DNA of 64,000 bases from Thermoanaerobacterium sp. PSU-2 (GCF_002102475.1 NZ_MSQD01000006.1:62001-126000), one strand, 5' to 3'. Positions 16,930 to 25,369 are shown, numbered from the stretch's first letter. Notes: generated by a model not told the origin, from the sequence alone. Made by a program: numbers and translations.

Positions 16930-19539
16930 TTACCTATTTTTGAAAAATGTCGCTTTTACTATTTCCATAATTACTAAAGGCAAAAGCGATAGCGCAATTA
17001 CTACATCCCAATCGTATATGTTTATATTTTTTATATCAAAAATTGTATTCAATGGAGTCAATATGACTACAAGCTGAAGGAATATGGAAACCAATAGTGC
17101 AAGCACCATGTATTTATTTTTAAATAAGCCCACCTTAAAAACTGATTTAATTGATCTTGCATTCATCGCTTGTGAAAGCTGTGAAAAAGTCAAAACGGCA
17201 AATGCCATAGTTCTTGCATTAGTGATATTTTCCCTAAGCCCCAGCAGAAATGCTATAAAAGATACTAAACCTATCATGATGCCTTCGATTGGTATTCTGT
17301 ACATAAGTCCATCTGAAAAGATGTTTTCATCCTTTGGTCTTGGTTTCTTAGACATTATATCTTTTTCAGCAGGTTCCACACCTAAAGCAAGAGCAGGTAG
17401 GCTATCTGTCACTAAATTCACCCACAATATATGAATGGGCTTAAGAGGCATTGGCATACCAGCCAATGTGGCAACCAAGAGAACAAGTATTTCGCCAATA
17501 TTGCACGATAAAAGGTAATGTATAGATTTTTTTATATTCTCGTAAATGGTCCTTCCTTCTTCTACAGCAGCTACAATAGTTGCGAAATTATCATCTGTAA
17601 GCACCATATCAGCAGAATCTTTTGCTACATCTGTGCCTGTAATACCCATTGCAGCACCTATATCAGCCTGCTTTAGCGCCGGAGCATCATTTACACCATC
17701 GCCAGTCATAGCCACCACCGCATTGTTTTTCTGCCAAGCTTTTACTATCCTCATCTTATGCTCCGGAGAAACTCTTGCATACACTGATATGTTTTTTACC
17801 TTTTCGTAAAGCTCATCGTCTGTCATGGCTTCTAACTCTCTGCCATCTACAGACATATCATCTTTATCTAAAATGCCTAAATCTCTTGCAATAGCTACAG
17901 CGGTAATCTTATGGTCACCTGTTATCATGACAGGCTTTATACCAGCATTTTTGCATATTCTAACAGAATCTCTGACTTCATCTCTCGGCGGATCTATCAT
18001 TCCTAAAAGTCCAACAAATACAAGATCTCGCTCAACATCCTGGCTTTCCAATCTTTCTGGTATATTATCAATATCTTTAAAAGATATGGCCAAAACTCTT
18101 AAAGCATCTTTCCCCATATTTTCATTTTCAATTCTAATCTTTGCCTTATCGTCATCGCTCAATTCTAATATTTTGCCATCTTTTAATATGTATCTACACC
18201 TTTCAATGACACTGTCAAATGCTCCTTTTGTTATAACCTTATAATTTTTATCATTTGATTTGTGGATGGTAGTCATCATTTTTCGTTCAGAATCAAATGG
18301 AATTTCGGCAACTCGCGGAAATTCTCTTTCTAATTCCGATTTTTTGGATACATATTTTTCACACGCTGATACTATAGCGACTTCAGTTGGATCTCCAAAG
18401 CTTTTACCTGACTCATCAATAAATGCATCTGTACAAAGTACCCCCTGCTCCAAAATAAATCCTGCTTTGCTGTCATATCTTTTAGTTAAGTCTATCTCTT
18501 TAAAATCAACAAAAACTTTCACTACAGTCATCTTGTTTTGAGTCAAAGTGCCTGTTTTATCAGAACATATCACATTTGCACTGCCTAATGTCTCCACCGC
18601 AGGAAGCCTTCTTAATATAGCATTTCTCTTTATCATCTTCTGTACGCCTAATGCCAAAGTGATAGTGACTATTGCTGGCAGTCCTTCAGGAATTGCAGCA
18701 ACAGCAAGGCTTACAGATGTCATAAACATGTCAAATACCGGCCTTTTTTCCATAACACCTATCCCAAATATTATGCCACAAATGATAAGTGCTCCTGTAC
18801 CCAGATATTTCCCCAGTTGCTCTAACTTTATCTGAAGAGGCGTCATCGTCGTCTCATCATCGTCTAACATCTTCGCTATTTTTCCCATCTCTGTGCTCAT
18901 ACCTGTCTCAGTCACCACAAATGATCCTCTCCCATAAGTTACAACTGTACCCATGTACACCATGTTGTGTCTATCGCCAATATTGAGATTTTTGTCTTTT
19001 AACTTGTCAGAAGTCTTTTCTGATGGAACAGATTCACCTGTAAGAGCTGACTCATCTATCTTCAGATTTGCAGACTCTATTATCCTTCCATCAGCAGGCA
19101 CAAAATTTCCTGCTTCTAAAAACACTACATCACCTGGAACAATATACTGTGACTCTATCTCTACAACTTTTCCATCCCTTAATACACGGGACACTGGTGC
19201 AGACAATTTTTTAAGTGCTTCGAGAGACTTCTCAGCATTATTTTCTTGTATCATCCCTAAAAAAGCATTTAACAAGATTATGAATAAAATTATTACTGCA
19301 TCTGTAATTTCACCCAGAAAAAACGAAATAATAGATGCAATTATCAAAATAATCACCATGTAATCTTTAAATTGGTCCAAAAACATGGACAAAATGGTTC
19401 GTTTTTTCTTTTCACTTAAAATGTTGGCACCATACTTTTCTAACCTCTCTTTAGCATTTTTTGATGAAAGCCCCTCCTCAGCATCCACATTTAATTCATT
19501 TAAAACCTCTTCTACATCATAAATCCAGCTTTCCTTCAT
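16930..19539 (-). CDS. P2-type cation-transporting ATPase, probably a Mn2+/Ca2+ exporter
   Basis: This 869-residue pump has the N-terminal cation-ATPase domain, the A-domain TGES (177-180), the M4 motif PEGLP (284-288), phosphorylated Asp 327 in DKTGTLTQ and the hinge GDGVNDAPALK. Helices M5 (CNIGEILVLL) and M6 (NLVTDSLPALALG) keep the Asn, Glu and Asp ligands seen in SERCA-like calcium pumps. Protein sequence alone would give a calcium ATPase. However, the leader carries a yybP-ykoY riboswitch, which senses Mn2+, so manganese export is the likelier physiological task. The ATG follows a GGAGG box. Confidence 0.92.
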   Translation of the reverse strand: MKESWIYDVEEVLNELNVDAEEGLSSKNAKERLEKYGANILSEKKKRTILSMFLDQFKDYMVIILIIASIISFFLGEITDAVIILFIILLNAFLGMIQENNAEKSLEALKKLSAPVSRVLRDGKVVEIESQYIVPGDVVFLEAGNFVPADGRIIESANLKIDESALTGESVPSEKTSDKLKDKNLNIGDRHNMVYMGTVVTYGRGSFVVTETGMSTEMGKIAKMLDDDETTMTPLQIKLEQLGKYLGTGALIICGIIFGIGVMEKRPVFDMFMTSVSLAVAAIPEGLPAIVTITLALGVQKMIKRNAILRRLPAVETLGSANVICSDKTGTLTQNKMTVVKVFVDFKEIDLTKRYDSKAGFILEQGVLCTDAFIDESGKSFGDPTEVAIVSACEKYVSKKSELEREFPRVAEIPFDSERKMMTTIHKSNDKNYKVITKGAFDSVIERCRYILKDGKILELSDDDKAKIRIENENMGKDALRVLAISFKDIDNIPERLESQDVERDLVFVGLLGMIDPPRDEVRDSVRICKNAGIKPVMITGDHKITAVAIARDLGILDKDDMSVDGRELEAMTDDELYEKVKNISVYARVSPEHKMRIVKAWQKNNAVVAMTGDGVNDAPALKQADIGAAMGITGTDVAKDSADMVLTDDNFATIVAAVEEGRTIYENIKKSIHYLLSCNIGEILVLLVATLAGMPMPLKPIHILWVNLVTDSLPALALGVEPAEKDIMSKKPRPKDENIFSDGLMYRIPIEGIMIGLVSFIAFLLGLRENITNARTMAFAVLTFSQLSQAMNARSIKSVFKVGLFKNKYMVLALLVSIFLQLVVILTPLNTIFDIKNINIYDWDVVIALSLLPLVIMEIVKATFFKNR

Positions 19540-19570
19540 CTTATTCCTCCTTGTTTCTTAATTTATGGTA

Positions 19571-19615
19571 TAAATAAAGACCTTTATTTTGTATTATTCC
19601 ACAAAATAAAGGTCT
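19571..19615 (-). terminator. Riboswitch-controlled terminator ahead of the P-type ATPase
   Basis: A perfect 15-bp stem AGACCTTTATTTTGT / ACAAAATAAAGGTCT with an 8-base loop is followed on the minus strand by TTATTTAT. Its 5' arm overlaps the 3' strand of the aptamer's P1 helix, so aptamer folding and termination exclude each other. Confidence 0.85.
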
Positions 19616-19693
19616 CACTCGCAAATTTGCTTAACCAGCCGGGTGTTTCTCACCGTACTGACGACTGATTAACGAAGAGTTACTCCCCTTTAG
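19607..19693 (-). promoter_or_regulatory. yybP-ykoY manganese riboswitch aptamer
   Basis: The minus strand shows the conserved landmarks of this class in order: AAAGGGGAGTA, a variable hairpin, GTCGTCA, ACGG, CACCCGGC, then GCGAGTGAGACC. P1 forms between TAAAGG at the 5' end and CCTTTA at the 3' end. Because that 3' strand is also half of the terminator stem, Mn2+ binding should favour read-through (an ON switch). Confidence 0.92.
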
Positions 19694-19696
19694 ATT

Positions 19697-19705
19697 ATTA
19701 TAGCA
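19697..19705 (-). promoter_or_regulatory. Extended -10 promoter of the riboswitch-ATPase unit
   Basis: TGCTATAAT on the minus strand lies a few bases before the aptamer, so the transcript begins almost exactly with the P1 helix. No clear -35 is seen. It lies directly after the Spo0E-like stop codon. Confidence 0.7.
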
Positions 19706-19708
19706 TAT

Positions 19709-19903
19709 TTATTGGACAATATCACCATTTGTGCGATATTTTTTCGATTTTGTAGTACAGTATAGCACGATTAGATCGTCGAGTTTACGGCTTAGGTCAA
19801 GAATCATCTCGTATTTTACTTCTTCTTGCTTTATCAAATCATCAAGTTCATCTCGTAAATTGCTAATCTGCTCTTCCAATACAGATATCTTATTGTACAT
19901 CAT
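19709..19903 (-). CDS. Spo0E-like aspartyl-phosphate phosphatase
   Basis: The 64-residue protein is a two-helix hairpin with the Spo0E family motif SRKLDDLIVLY near the C-terminus (pattern SxxLDxxI). Family members remove phosphate from Spo0A and delay sporulation. The start is taken at the ATGATG that follows AAAGGGGA; a longer frame from a TTG at 19963 has no ribosome-binding site. No His-kinase gene is near. The match is to a short motif, so the target remains inference. Confidence 0.75.
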   Translation of the reverse strand: MMYNKISVLEEQISNLRDELDDLIKQEEVKYEMILDLSRKLDDLIVLYCTTKSKKYRTNGDIVQ

Positions 19904-19981
19904 TAGTTCCCCTTTTCTAAAAATCGCATATACAATTTTATCATTAGGAACCAAAAAATTCAATAGGATAATGTAGAAATT

Positions 19982-20185
19982 TCATCTAATTTTTTCCACT
20001 AATTTTGACAATTTCTTATATATATCTACTATATCCCGTCCATATTCTATCTCCCAATCTTCACATCCCTCGCTAACTGTCAAAATTTCGCCATTATTAA
20101 TGCATCTTAATATGTCATCATTTGAAATTTTTTGCTTGATTTTTTCCAACAAATCTTTTAACGATGACATTTCAATGTTTTCCAT
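19982..20185 (-). CDS. Small hypothetical protein
   Basis: The 67-residue protein is acidic and mostly helical, with a tryptophan-bearing stretch SEGCEDWEIEYGRDIVDIYKK broken by no known motif. I do not recognise a family. The ATG has GGAG ten bases upstream. It sits between alaX and the Spo0E-like gene, and a symmetrical palindrome lies just before its ribosome-binding site, suggesting its own regulation. Confidence 0.55.
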   Translation of the reverse strand: MENIEMSSLKDLLEKIKQKISNDDILRCINNGEILTVSEGCEDWEIEYGRDIVDIYKKLSKLVEKIR

Positions 20186-20199
20186 TTTAGCTCAACTCC

Positions 20200-20234
20200 T
20201 ATAGAATATTCTAACTATAGTTATATATTCTATA
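20200..20234. repeat. Nested palindrome upstream of the 67-residue gene
   Basis: Arms TATAGAATAT (20200-20209) and ATATTCTATA (20225-20234) flank a perfect 12-bp palindrome TAACTATAGTTA (20212-20223). The whole is nearly symmetric and ends next to the ribosome-binding site. It could be a protein-binding operator or an RNA hairpin. Confidence 0.7.
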
Positions 20235-20271
20235 AATGTTATTATTTTCCTGCATGTTTCTTAAATTTTTT

Positions 20272-21456
20272 TTAATATTTTGATATCAAGTTAACTGCTT
20301 TGTCTAACGCCAATCCCACTTTCTCCACTTTGCCACTTCCTTGGCATGTTTTTTGATTGCCTCCACCACTTCCCTCTATGACATCCAATATCTCTTTGAA
20401 AAATGAATTAATATCTATATCGACATCATCTGATCTTGATATGACAATATTACCGCAACCCATAGTGCTACACAAAATACAAATAATCCCCTTTTCTTTG
20501 GTAATTATCTGAGACAAAGCTCGCAGTTCTTTCATGTCTCTATCATTAAAAATTTTTGTCACCAACTTAAAGTTTTTTAAATTTACTGATTCTGCGACTA
20601 ATTTTTCAGCTTCATATTGAAGTATATTATCTCTCATTCTGTTTAATTCCTTTTTTAGCTCTTTATTTTCATCCAATAATTTATGGACTTTTTCTAAGAT
20701 TTCTTCTTCCTTTGCAGACAGCGTTGTTGTTAAACTATTTATGCAATTATTCTTCTTAAAATAATCATTAAGCGCCCTAAAGCCACAGACAAATTCAATT
20801 CTTAAGCCCTTTTTCGTTCTTTCAAATTTTTTTATCTTTACAACCCCTATTTCGCCCAAATTTTTCACGTGAGTACCACCACATGGTGAATAGTCAAAGT
20901 CTTTAATTTCTACTATTCTTATATTTTCGTCAACTTTAGGCTTTTTTCTTAAGGGTAATTTTTTCAAATCATCGTCTTTTACAAAGTACGAAATAACAGG
21001 TAAATTTAAATATATAAGCCTATTTGTTTCAATCTCGACTTTTTTAAGGTTATCTTCGCTTAGATCGCTGTTGGTCAATGTAATATGTGAGCTATCATCT
21101 CCAATGCTAAAGCTTTCTGTTTCTGCATTAAATAACTTATAAAATACTGCTGACAAAAGGTGCTGACCGCTATGCTGTTGCATATTGTCAAATCTCTTTT
21201 CCCAATCTATCTCACAACTTACCAAATCATTTTTAGGAGGCGTCTTCAAGGCATGGATGACTTTATCATCTCTTAAAAAGACATTTTCAACTTTTATGCC
21301 GTCAATAAATCCGCTATCTGCTGGTTGTCCACCGCTTTCAGGATAAAAATACGTCTTATCAAGTATAACTTCACAATATTCATTAGTATCATTAATATCA
21401 ATGACTTTTGCAATAAATGAGCTTTTATAACTGTCATAATAGTACAATTTATCCAT
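20272..21456 (-). CDS. Alanyl-tRNA editing protein (AlaX-L type, with DHHA1 domain)
   Basis: This free-standing editing factor hydrolyses Ser or Gly wrongly attached to tRNA-Ala. The 394-residue protein has the tRNA-SAD editing domain with zinc ligands His 95 and His 99 (QQHSGQHLLS) and Cys 192/His 196 (PCGGTHVKNLG). A coiled region follows (about 245-285), then a C-terminal DHHA1 domain ending in GSGGGNQKTCQGSGK. It lacks the class II synthetase core, so it is not an alanyl-tRNA synthetase. The ATG follows AAGGAGG. Confidence 0.93.
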   Translation of the reverse strand: MDKLYYYDSYKSSFIAKVIDINDTNEYCEVILDKTYFYPESGGQPADSGFIDGIKVENVFLRDDKVIHALKTPPKNDLVSCEIDWEKRFDNMQQHSGQHLLSAVFYKLFNAETESFSIGDDSSHITLTNSDLSEDNLKKVEIETNRLIYLNLPVISYFVKDDDLKKLPLRKKPKVDENIRIVEIKDFDYSPCGGTHVKNLGEIGVVKIKKFERTKKGLRIEFVCGFRALNDYFKKNNCINSLTTTLSAKEEEILEKVHKLLDENKELKKELNRMRDNILQYEAEKLVAESVNLKNFKLVTKIFNDRDMKELRALSQIITKEKGIICILCSTMGCGNIVISRSDDVDIDINSFFKEILDVIEGSGGGNQKTCQGSGKVEKVGLALDKAVNLISKY

Positions 21457-21477
21457 CTCATATCCTCCTTAAAGTTT

Positions 21478-21504
21478 AAAACGCATGGACTAGCCATGCG
21501 TTTT
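21478..21504. terminator. Terminator after ilvE
   Basis: A perfect stem AAAACGCATGG / CCATGCGTTTT with a 5-base loop is flanked by A and T runs. It lies between ilvE and alaX, both on the minus strand, and overlaps the end of ilvE. Confidence 0.88.
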
Positions 21505-21505
21505 T

Positions 21506-22378
21506 TTAATATACCTTTGTTCCATACAAGGTTCTCACATTTTTAAATTCCTCAATGATCTTTTTCGTAATCTCGCCAGGCTTACCGTCACCGATGACTC
21601 TCTTGTCAACTTCAGTAACAGGAATTGCTTCCGCTGCAGTACCAGTCAAGAAACATTCATCTGCAGTGTACACATTGAAAAGTGAAAAATACTTTTCCAC
21701 AACTGGTATTCCAAGTTTATTTGCTATATCTATGACAGTAGCTCTTGTAATGCCACCTAAAGCTCCAGCCGCAGATGGTGGTGTGTATAAAATACCGTCA
21801 GATACAATAAAAACATTGTCACCTGTACATTCCGCAACATACCCTTCTAAGTTTAATAAAAGAGCTTCTGGATATCCCGCTTTCACGGCTTCAATCTTTG
21901 CCAATATATTGTTAAGATAATTTAGAGATTTAATCTGTGGGTCTAATGTTTGAATGGAGTTGCGCCTAAACGTAGATGTGATAATTTTTAGTCCATTTTG
22001 GTACATCTCATCAGGATACAATGTAATCTTATCTGCAATGATAACTACTGTAGGCTTTGAACATTTATAAGGATCAAGCCCTAAATCGCCTTTCCCTCTT
22101 GAAACAACTAATCTTATGTATGCGTCTTTTAAGTTGTTTCTCCTTACAGTTTCTAAGACCTTATCGGCCATTTCTTCTTTAGAATATGGTACATCTAAAA
22201 GAAGTGCCTTAGCCATGTTGTAAAGTCTCTTTAAGTGATCATCCAATTTGAAAACAACACCATCATACGCCCTTATACCTTCAAAAACACCATCGCCATA
22301 AAGAAATCCATGGTCAAAAACCGAAACAGCTGCTTTTTCACTGTCTACAAAATCACCATTTAGAAAAACTACAGGCAT
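21506..22378 (-). CDS. ilvE: Branched-chain amino acid aminotransferase (PLP class IV)
   Basis: The enzyme catalyses the last step of valine, leucine and isoleucine synthesis and the first of their breakdown. The 290-residue length fits the short IlvE/class IV family. Seen motifs are DHGFLYGDGVFEGIRAY, the probable PLP lysine in QIKSLNYLNN, and the C-terminal ECFLTGTAAEAIPVTEVD. D-amino acid transaminase and aminodeoxychorismate lyase belong to the same fold; the GDGVFEGIRAY block favours IlvE. It is a single-gene unit with a consensus promoter. Confidence 0.9.
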   Translation of the reverse strand: MPVVFLNGDFVDSEKAAVSVFDHGFLYGDGVFEGIRAYDGVVFKLDDHLKRLYNMAKALLLDVPYSKEEMADKVLETVRRNNLKDAYIRLVVSRGKGDLGLDPYKCSKPTVVIIADKITLYPDEMYQNGLKIITSTFRRNSIQTLDPQIKSLNYLNNILAKIEAVKAGYPEALLLNLEGYVAECTGDNVFIVSDGILYTPPSAAGALGGITRATVIDIANKLGIPVVEKYFSLFNVYTADECFLTGTAAEAIPVTEVDKRVIGDGKPGEITKKIIEEFKNVRTLYGTKVY

Positions 22379-22417
22379 TATGACTCCTCCTAATCTATCT
22401 AAAATATATTATTGTAG

Positions 22418-22446
22418 ATTATACCACTTTGAAATTTTTAAGTCAA
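22418..22446 (-). promoter_or_regulatory. Promoter of ilvE
   Basis: Minus-strand TTGACT and TATAAT are 17 bases apart, ending about 40 bases before the start codon. No T-box leader is seen. Confidence 0.8.
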
Positions 22447-22450
22447 TTAA

Positions 22451-22476
22451 ACAAAAAGCCCCGAAAGGGACTTTTC
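22451..22476 (-). terminator. Terminator of the ferredoxin gene
   Basis: On the minus strand AAAAGTCCC-TTTC-GGGGCTTTTT forms a short hairpin with one G-U pair and a T-run, eight bases after the ferredoxin stop. Confidence 0.78.
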
Positions 22477-22483
22477 GTTAATC

Positions 22484-22654
22484 TTATTCAGCTTTAATAG
22501 CTCCTGTTGGACATACTGGTTCACATGCACCACAATCTATACATGTATCAGCATCCACTTCGTATTTTCCTGTGCCTTCGTGAATAGCATCTACAGGGCA
22601 TTCTGCAGCGCAAGCACCACAGCTTATGCATTCGTCTGTAATGATATGTGCCAT
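22484..22654 (-). CDS. Clostridial 2[4Fe-4S] ferredoxin
   Basis: The 56-residue protein has two complete cluster motifs, CISCGACAAECP and CIDCGACEPVCP, each CxxCxxCxxxCP, in the symmetrical arrangement of clostridial ferredoxins. It carries low-potential electrons from pyruvate oxidation to hydrogenase and NfnAB. The ATG at 22654 is chosen because the GGGGGG box is eight bases away; another ATG at 22660 is too close. It is monocistronic with its own promoter and terminator, consistent with high expression. Confidence 0.96.
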   Translation of the reverse strand: MAHIITDECISCGACAAECPVDAIHEGTGKYEVDADTCIDCGACEPVCPTGAIKAE

Positions 22655-22700
22655 TGTCATATCCCCCCTTTTATGTATACAGTATATAACTTCAAAGGAT

Positions 22701-22729
22701 ATTATATAGCATTTATATTAATATGTAAA
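22701..22729 (-). promoter_or_regulatory. Promoter of the ferredoxin gene
   Basis: Minus-strand TTTACA and TATAAT are 17 bases apart, about 47 bases before the start codon. Confidence 0.8.
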
Positions 22730-22774
22730 CACTTAAGGCAAGTTGATTTTTTATAAAATTTTTTTAACACCCCC

Positions 22775-22803
22775 TTGTCAAAAATAAAAACCCATGCTAT
22801 AAT
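22775..22803 (+). promoter_or_regulatory. Promoter of the tRNA-Gln/tRNA-Glu unit
   Basis: TTGTCA and TATAAT are separated by 17 bases, and the first tRNA begins 17 bases downstream. Confidence 0.82.
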
Positions 22804-22819
22804 AAGTTCTGTCAGTTGA

Positions 22820-22893
22820 TGCCGAATGGTGTAACGGTAGCACCGGTGACTCTGGATCATCTAGTCTAGGTTCGAATCCTAGTTCGGCAGCCA
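22820..22893 (+). tRNA. tRNA-Gln (anticodon CTG)
   Basis: The cloverleaf has acceptor stem TGCCGAA/TTCGGCA and anticodon stem GGTGA/TCATC with loop CTCTGGA, giving anticodon CTG. The T arm is CTAGG-TTCGAAT-CCTAG. The 3' CCA is encoded. It reads CAG codons. Confidence 0.93.
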
Positions 22894-22899
22894 ATATTT

Positions 22900-22972
22900 G
22901 GCCTTATCGTCTAGTGGCCTAGGACATCGCCCTCTCACGGCGAAGACAGGGGTTCGACTCCCCTTAAGGCTA
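22900..22972 (+). tRNA. tRNA-Glu (anticodon CTC)
   Basis: The acceptor stem GGCCTTA/TAAGGCT contains one G-U pair. The anticodon stem TCGCC/GGCGA encloses CTCTCAC, giving anticodon CTC, and the T arm is AGGGG-TTCGACT-CCCCT. No CCA is encoded, unlike the neighbouring tRNA-Gln. It reads GAG codons. Confidence 0.93.
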
Positions 22973-22977
22973 CTTCT

Positions 22978-23007
22978 AAAAGCACCGCTTTAAAAAGCGG
23001 TGCTTTT
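22978..23007 (+). terminator. Terminator of the tRNA unit
   Basis: A perfect 13-bp stem AAAAGCACCGCTT / AAGCGGTGCTTTT with a 4-base loop starts six bases after tRNA-Glu. Confidence 0.9.
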
Positions 23008-23040
23008 CTTACGTTTAAAGCTAAGTAAATTTTAGAAGCA

Positions 23041-23091
23041 AAAACACCATTTATTGCATTTGACTATATACAACGCAATAAATGGTGTTTT
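23041..23091 (-). terminator. Terminator of nfnAB
   Basis: A perfect 17-bp inverted repeat AAAACACCATTTATTGC / GCAATAAATGGTGTTTT with a 17-base loop, ending in T on the minus strand, lies 11 bases after the nfnB stop. Confidence 0.82.
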
Positions 23092-23102
23092 ACAGTTAAA
23101 AA

Positions 23103-24494
23103 TCACTTTTCGCTTAAAAATTTGTGTATTGAAGCTGCAGCTTTTTTACCAGCTCCCATTGCAAGTATTACTGTTGCCGCACCTGTGACAGCATCACCAC
23201 CTGCAAAAACTCCTATGCGGCTTGTCTCCAATGTTTCTTCGTTGACTATTATTCCGCCCCATCTTTGCTTGTCAAGCCCTTCTGTTGTTGATGTTATAAG
23301 CGGATTTGGACTTTGTCCTATTGCTACGATAACCGTATCTACATCTATTATGTGTTCAGAACCTTTTTCTTCTACAGGTCTTCTTCTACCTGATTCGTCT
23401 ACTTCGCCTAAAACCATATTCACACATTCGATTCCTTTTACATTGCCACTTTCATCACCAATGATTCTTACAGGGTTTGTCAATAACTTAAATATGATTC
23501 CTTCTTCTTTTGCATGGTGTATTTCCTCAAGCCTTGCAGGCATTTCTTCTTCAGACCTTCTATACACGATGTATACTTCTTCTGCTCCCATGCGCTTTGC
23601 AGATCTTGCTGCATCCATCGCCACGTTTCCGCCGCCAACAACGGCAACTTTCTTGCCTACTTTCACAGGGGTGGGACTGTTAGGGAAGTCATAAGCTTTC
23701 ATTAAATTAATCCTGGTCAAAAATTCATTTGCCGAGTAAACTCCGTTTAAGTTTTCTCCGGGTATACCCATAAATTTTGGCAATCCTGCGCCTGTTCCGA
23801 TGAACACTGCTTCATACCCCATATCGAATAAATCATCGATTGTAAGTATCTTGCCTATGACCATGTTTGTCTCTATTTTTACTCCTAATTTTTTCAACGA
23901 ATCAATTTCTTTTTGCACTATTTCTTTTGGAAGTCTAAACTCTGGGATGCCGTACATTAAAACACCGCCTGGTGTATGAAATGCTTCAAAGATGGTTGTA
24001 TCATATCCCATTTTTGCAAGATCACCTGCACATGATAGTCCTGCAGGTCCAGATCCTATAACAGCAACTTTTTTGCCATTTGTCGCTGGTTTCTCTATTT
24101 TATCTTCTTTATTTTTCATGTGCCAATCTGCAGCAAATCTCTCCAGCCTGCCGATGGCTACAGGCTCTCCTTTTTTGCCTCTTGTGCATACCGATTCACA
24201 CTGGCTTTCCTGTGGACATACTCTTCCGCATATTGCAGGTAAATTATTCGTTTCTTTTATCTTTTGATATGCACCTTCAAAATCTCTATTTGCTATCAGT
24301 TTGATGAACTCAGGTATTTTTACGTGAACAGGACAACCTTCAACACATGGCTGATTCTTGCATTGAATACATCTTTCAGCTTCTTCAACAGCCATGTTTT
24401 CTTCATATCCTAATGCAACTTCTTTGAAATTTTTGTTTCGCTGATTTGGCTCCTGCTCAGGCATTGGTACTTTTTTTAGCGACATGTTAGCCAT
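23103..24494 (-). CDS. nfnB: NfnB: NADPH/ferredoxin subunit of the NADH-dependent reduced ferredoxin:NADP+ oxidoreductase
   Basis: This 463-residue flavoprotein belongs to the GltD/GltA family. It has an N-terminal two-cluster region (CIQCKNQPCVEGCP and CGRVCPQESQCE), an FAD site GSGPAGLSCAGDLAKMG and an NAD(P) site VVGGGNVAMDAARSAKRMG. A C-terminal FAD closure GIFAGGDAV-type block follows (here GVFAGGDAVTGAATV). Glutamate synthase small subunit is the alternative name, but there is no gltB. The partner directly upstream is an NfnA-type reductase that overlaps it by 8 bases, which makes the electron-bifurcating NfnAB assignment strong. NfnAB makes NADPH from NADH plus reduced ferredoxin. Confidence 0.92.
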   Translation of the reverse strand: MANMSLKKVPMPEQEPNQRNKNFKEVALGYEENMAVEEAERCIQCKNQPCVEGCPVHVKIPEFIKLIANRDFEGAYQKIKETNNLPAICGRVCPQESQCESVCTRGKKGEPVAIGRLERFAADWHMKNKEDKIEKPATNGKKVAVIGSGPAGLSCAGDLAKMGYDTTIFEAFHTPGGVLMYGIPEFRLPKEIVQKEIDSLKKLGVKIETNMVIGKILTIDDLFDMGYEAVFIGTGAGLPKFMGIPGENLNGVYSANEFLTRINLMKAYDFPNSPTPVKVGKKVAVVGGGNVAMDAARSAKRMGAEEVYIVYRRSEEEMPARLEEIHHAKEEGIIFKLLTNPVRIIGDESGNVKGIECVNMVLGEVDESGRRRPVEEKGSEHIIDVDTVIVAIGQSPNPLITSTTEGLDKQRWGGIIVNEETLETSRIGVFAGGDAVTGAATVILAMGAGKKAAASIHKFLSEK

Positions 24495-25341
24495 TTAAGA
24501 TGCCTCCTAACTTGCATTCATGTTCATAATTTTCTAATACTTTCTTCTCCATATCTTTATACATGTTCTGCCTTCTCATTGCTTCATCGAAGTCTACTTT
24601 AAGACCGTCAAATGCTGGACCATCGACACAAGCAAATTTTGTCTCTCCGCCAACTGTAACTCTGCATCCCCCACACATTCCTGTTCCGTCTACCATTATA
24701 GGGTTCATGCTGACCATAGTTGGTATGTTGTATTCTTTAGTTATATTGCATACCATCTTCATCATTATCAGTGACCCAATTGCAATTACTTCATCGTATT
24801 TGTTGCCTTTTTCTATTAATTCTTTTAATACATCTGTCACAAAGCCTTTCCGACTTTTTGTGCCGTCATCTGTCGTTATATAAAGGTTTTCACTAACTTT
24901 TTTCATTTCGTCTTCTAATATTACGTATTCTGCGCTTCTGCCACCTATTATGCTATCTACTGAAACTTTCATCTCATTTAGCATTTTTACTTTTGGATAA
25001 AGCGGCGCGACTCCAACACCACCACCGATTGCCAAAACTCGCTTCGTATCTTTTGAAAATTCAACAGGTTTTCCCAAAGGTCCTACAAAGTCATGCAATC
25101 TATCTCCAACATCTAACGTACCTAATTTCTTGGTGCTCATTCCGACTTCTTGAAATATTATAGTAATCGTGCCTTTCTCCCTATCATAATCTGCTATTGT
25201 CAAGGGTATGCGTTCACCCTTTTCATCTACTCTCACTATGACAAACTGGCCGGGTTTTGCCTTTTTTGCCATCAATGGAGCATTTATAACCATCATTTTG
25301 ACAGTGGGATTCAATTGCCTCTTCTCTAAAATTTCGTTCAT
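24487..25341 (-). CDS. nfnA: NfnA: NADH-binding, FAD and [2Fe-2S] subunit of NfnAB
   Basis: The 284-residue protein has the ferredoxin-NAD(P) reductase fold: a flavin barrel with RIPLTIADYD, a nucleotide-binding half with AIGGGVGVAPLYP, and a C-terminal [2Fe-2S] loop MCGGCRVTVGGETKFACVDG. Family relatives include dihydroorotate dehydrogenase electron-transfer subunits, but the pairing with NfnB settles the role. The start at 25341 has GGAGGTG eleven bases ahead; upstream in-frame ATG codons lie within the leader hairpin region. The leader has its own promoter and a Rex-like operator. Confidence 0.92.
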   Translation of the reverse strand: MNEILEKRQLNPTVKMMVINAPLMAKKAKPGQFVIVRVDEKGERIPLTIADYDREKGTITIIFQEVGMSTKKLGTLDVGDRLHDFVGPLGKPVEFSKDTKRVLAIGGGVGVAPLYPKVKMLNEMKVSVDSIIGGRSAEYVILEDEMKKVSENLYITTDDGTKSRKGFVTDVLKELIEKGNKYDEVIAIGSLIMMKMVCNITKEYNIPTMVSMNPIMVDGTGMCGGCRVTVGGETKFACVDGPAFDGLKVDFDEAMRRQNMYKDMEKKVLENYEHECKLGGILNG

Positions 25342-25369
25342 TGCTTTCGCACCTCCAAAGTTTAGTAAT

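Noticed and set aside
20272-21456. Alanyl-tRNA synthetase
   Set aside because: The class II catalytic core is absent; only the editing and DHHA1 domains are present.
22379-22450. T-box leader before ilvE
   Set aside because: The leader is only about 40 bases and lacks the conserved T-box and terminator elements.
23103-24494. Glutamate synthase small subunit
   Set aside because: No large subunit is present, and the overlapping NfnA-type partner makes the transhydrogenase assignment better.
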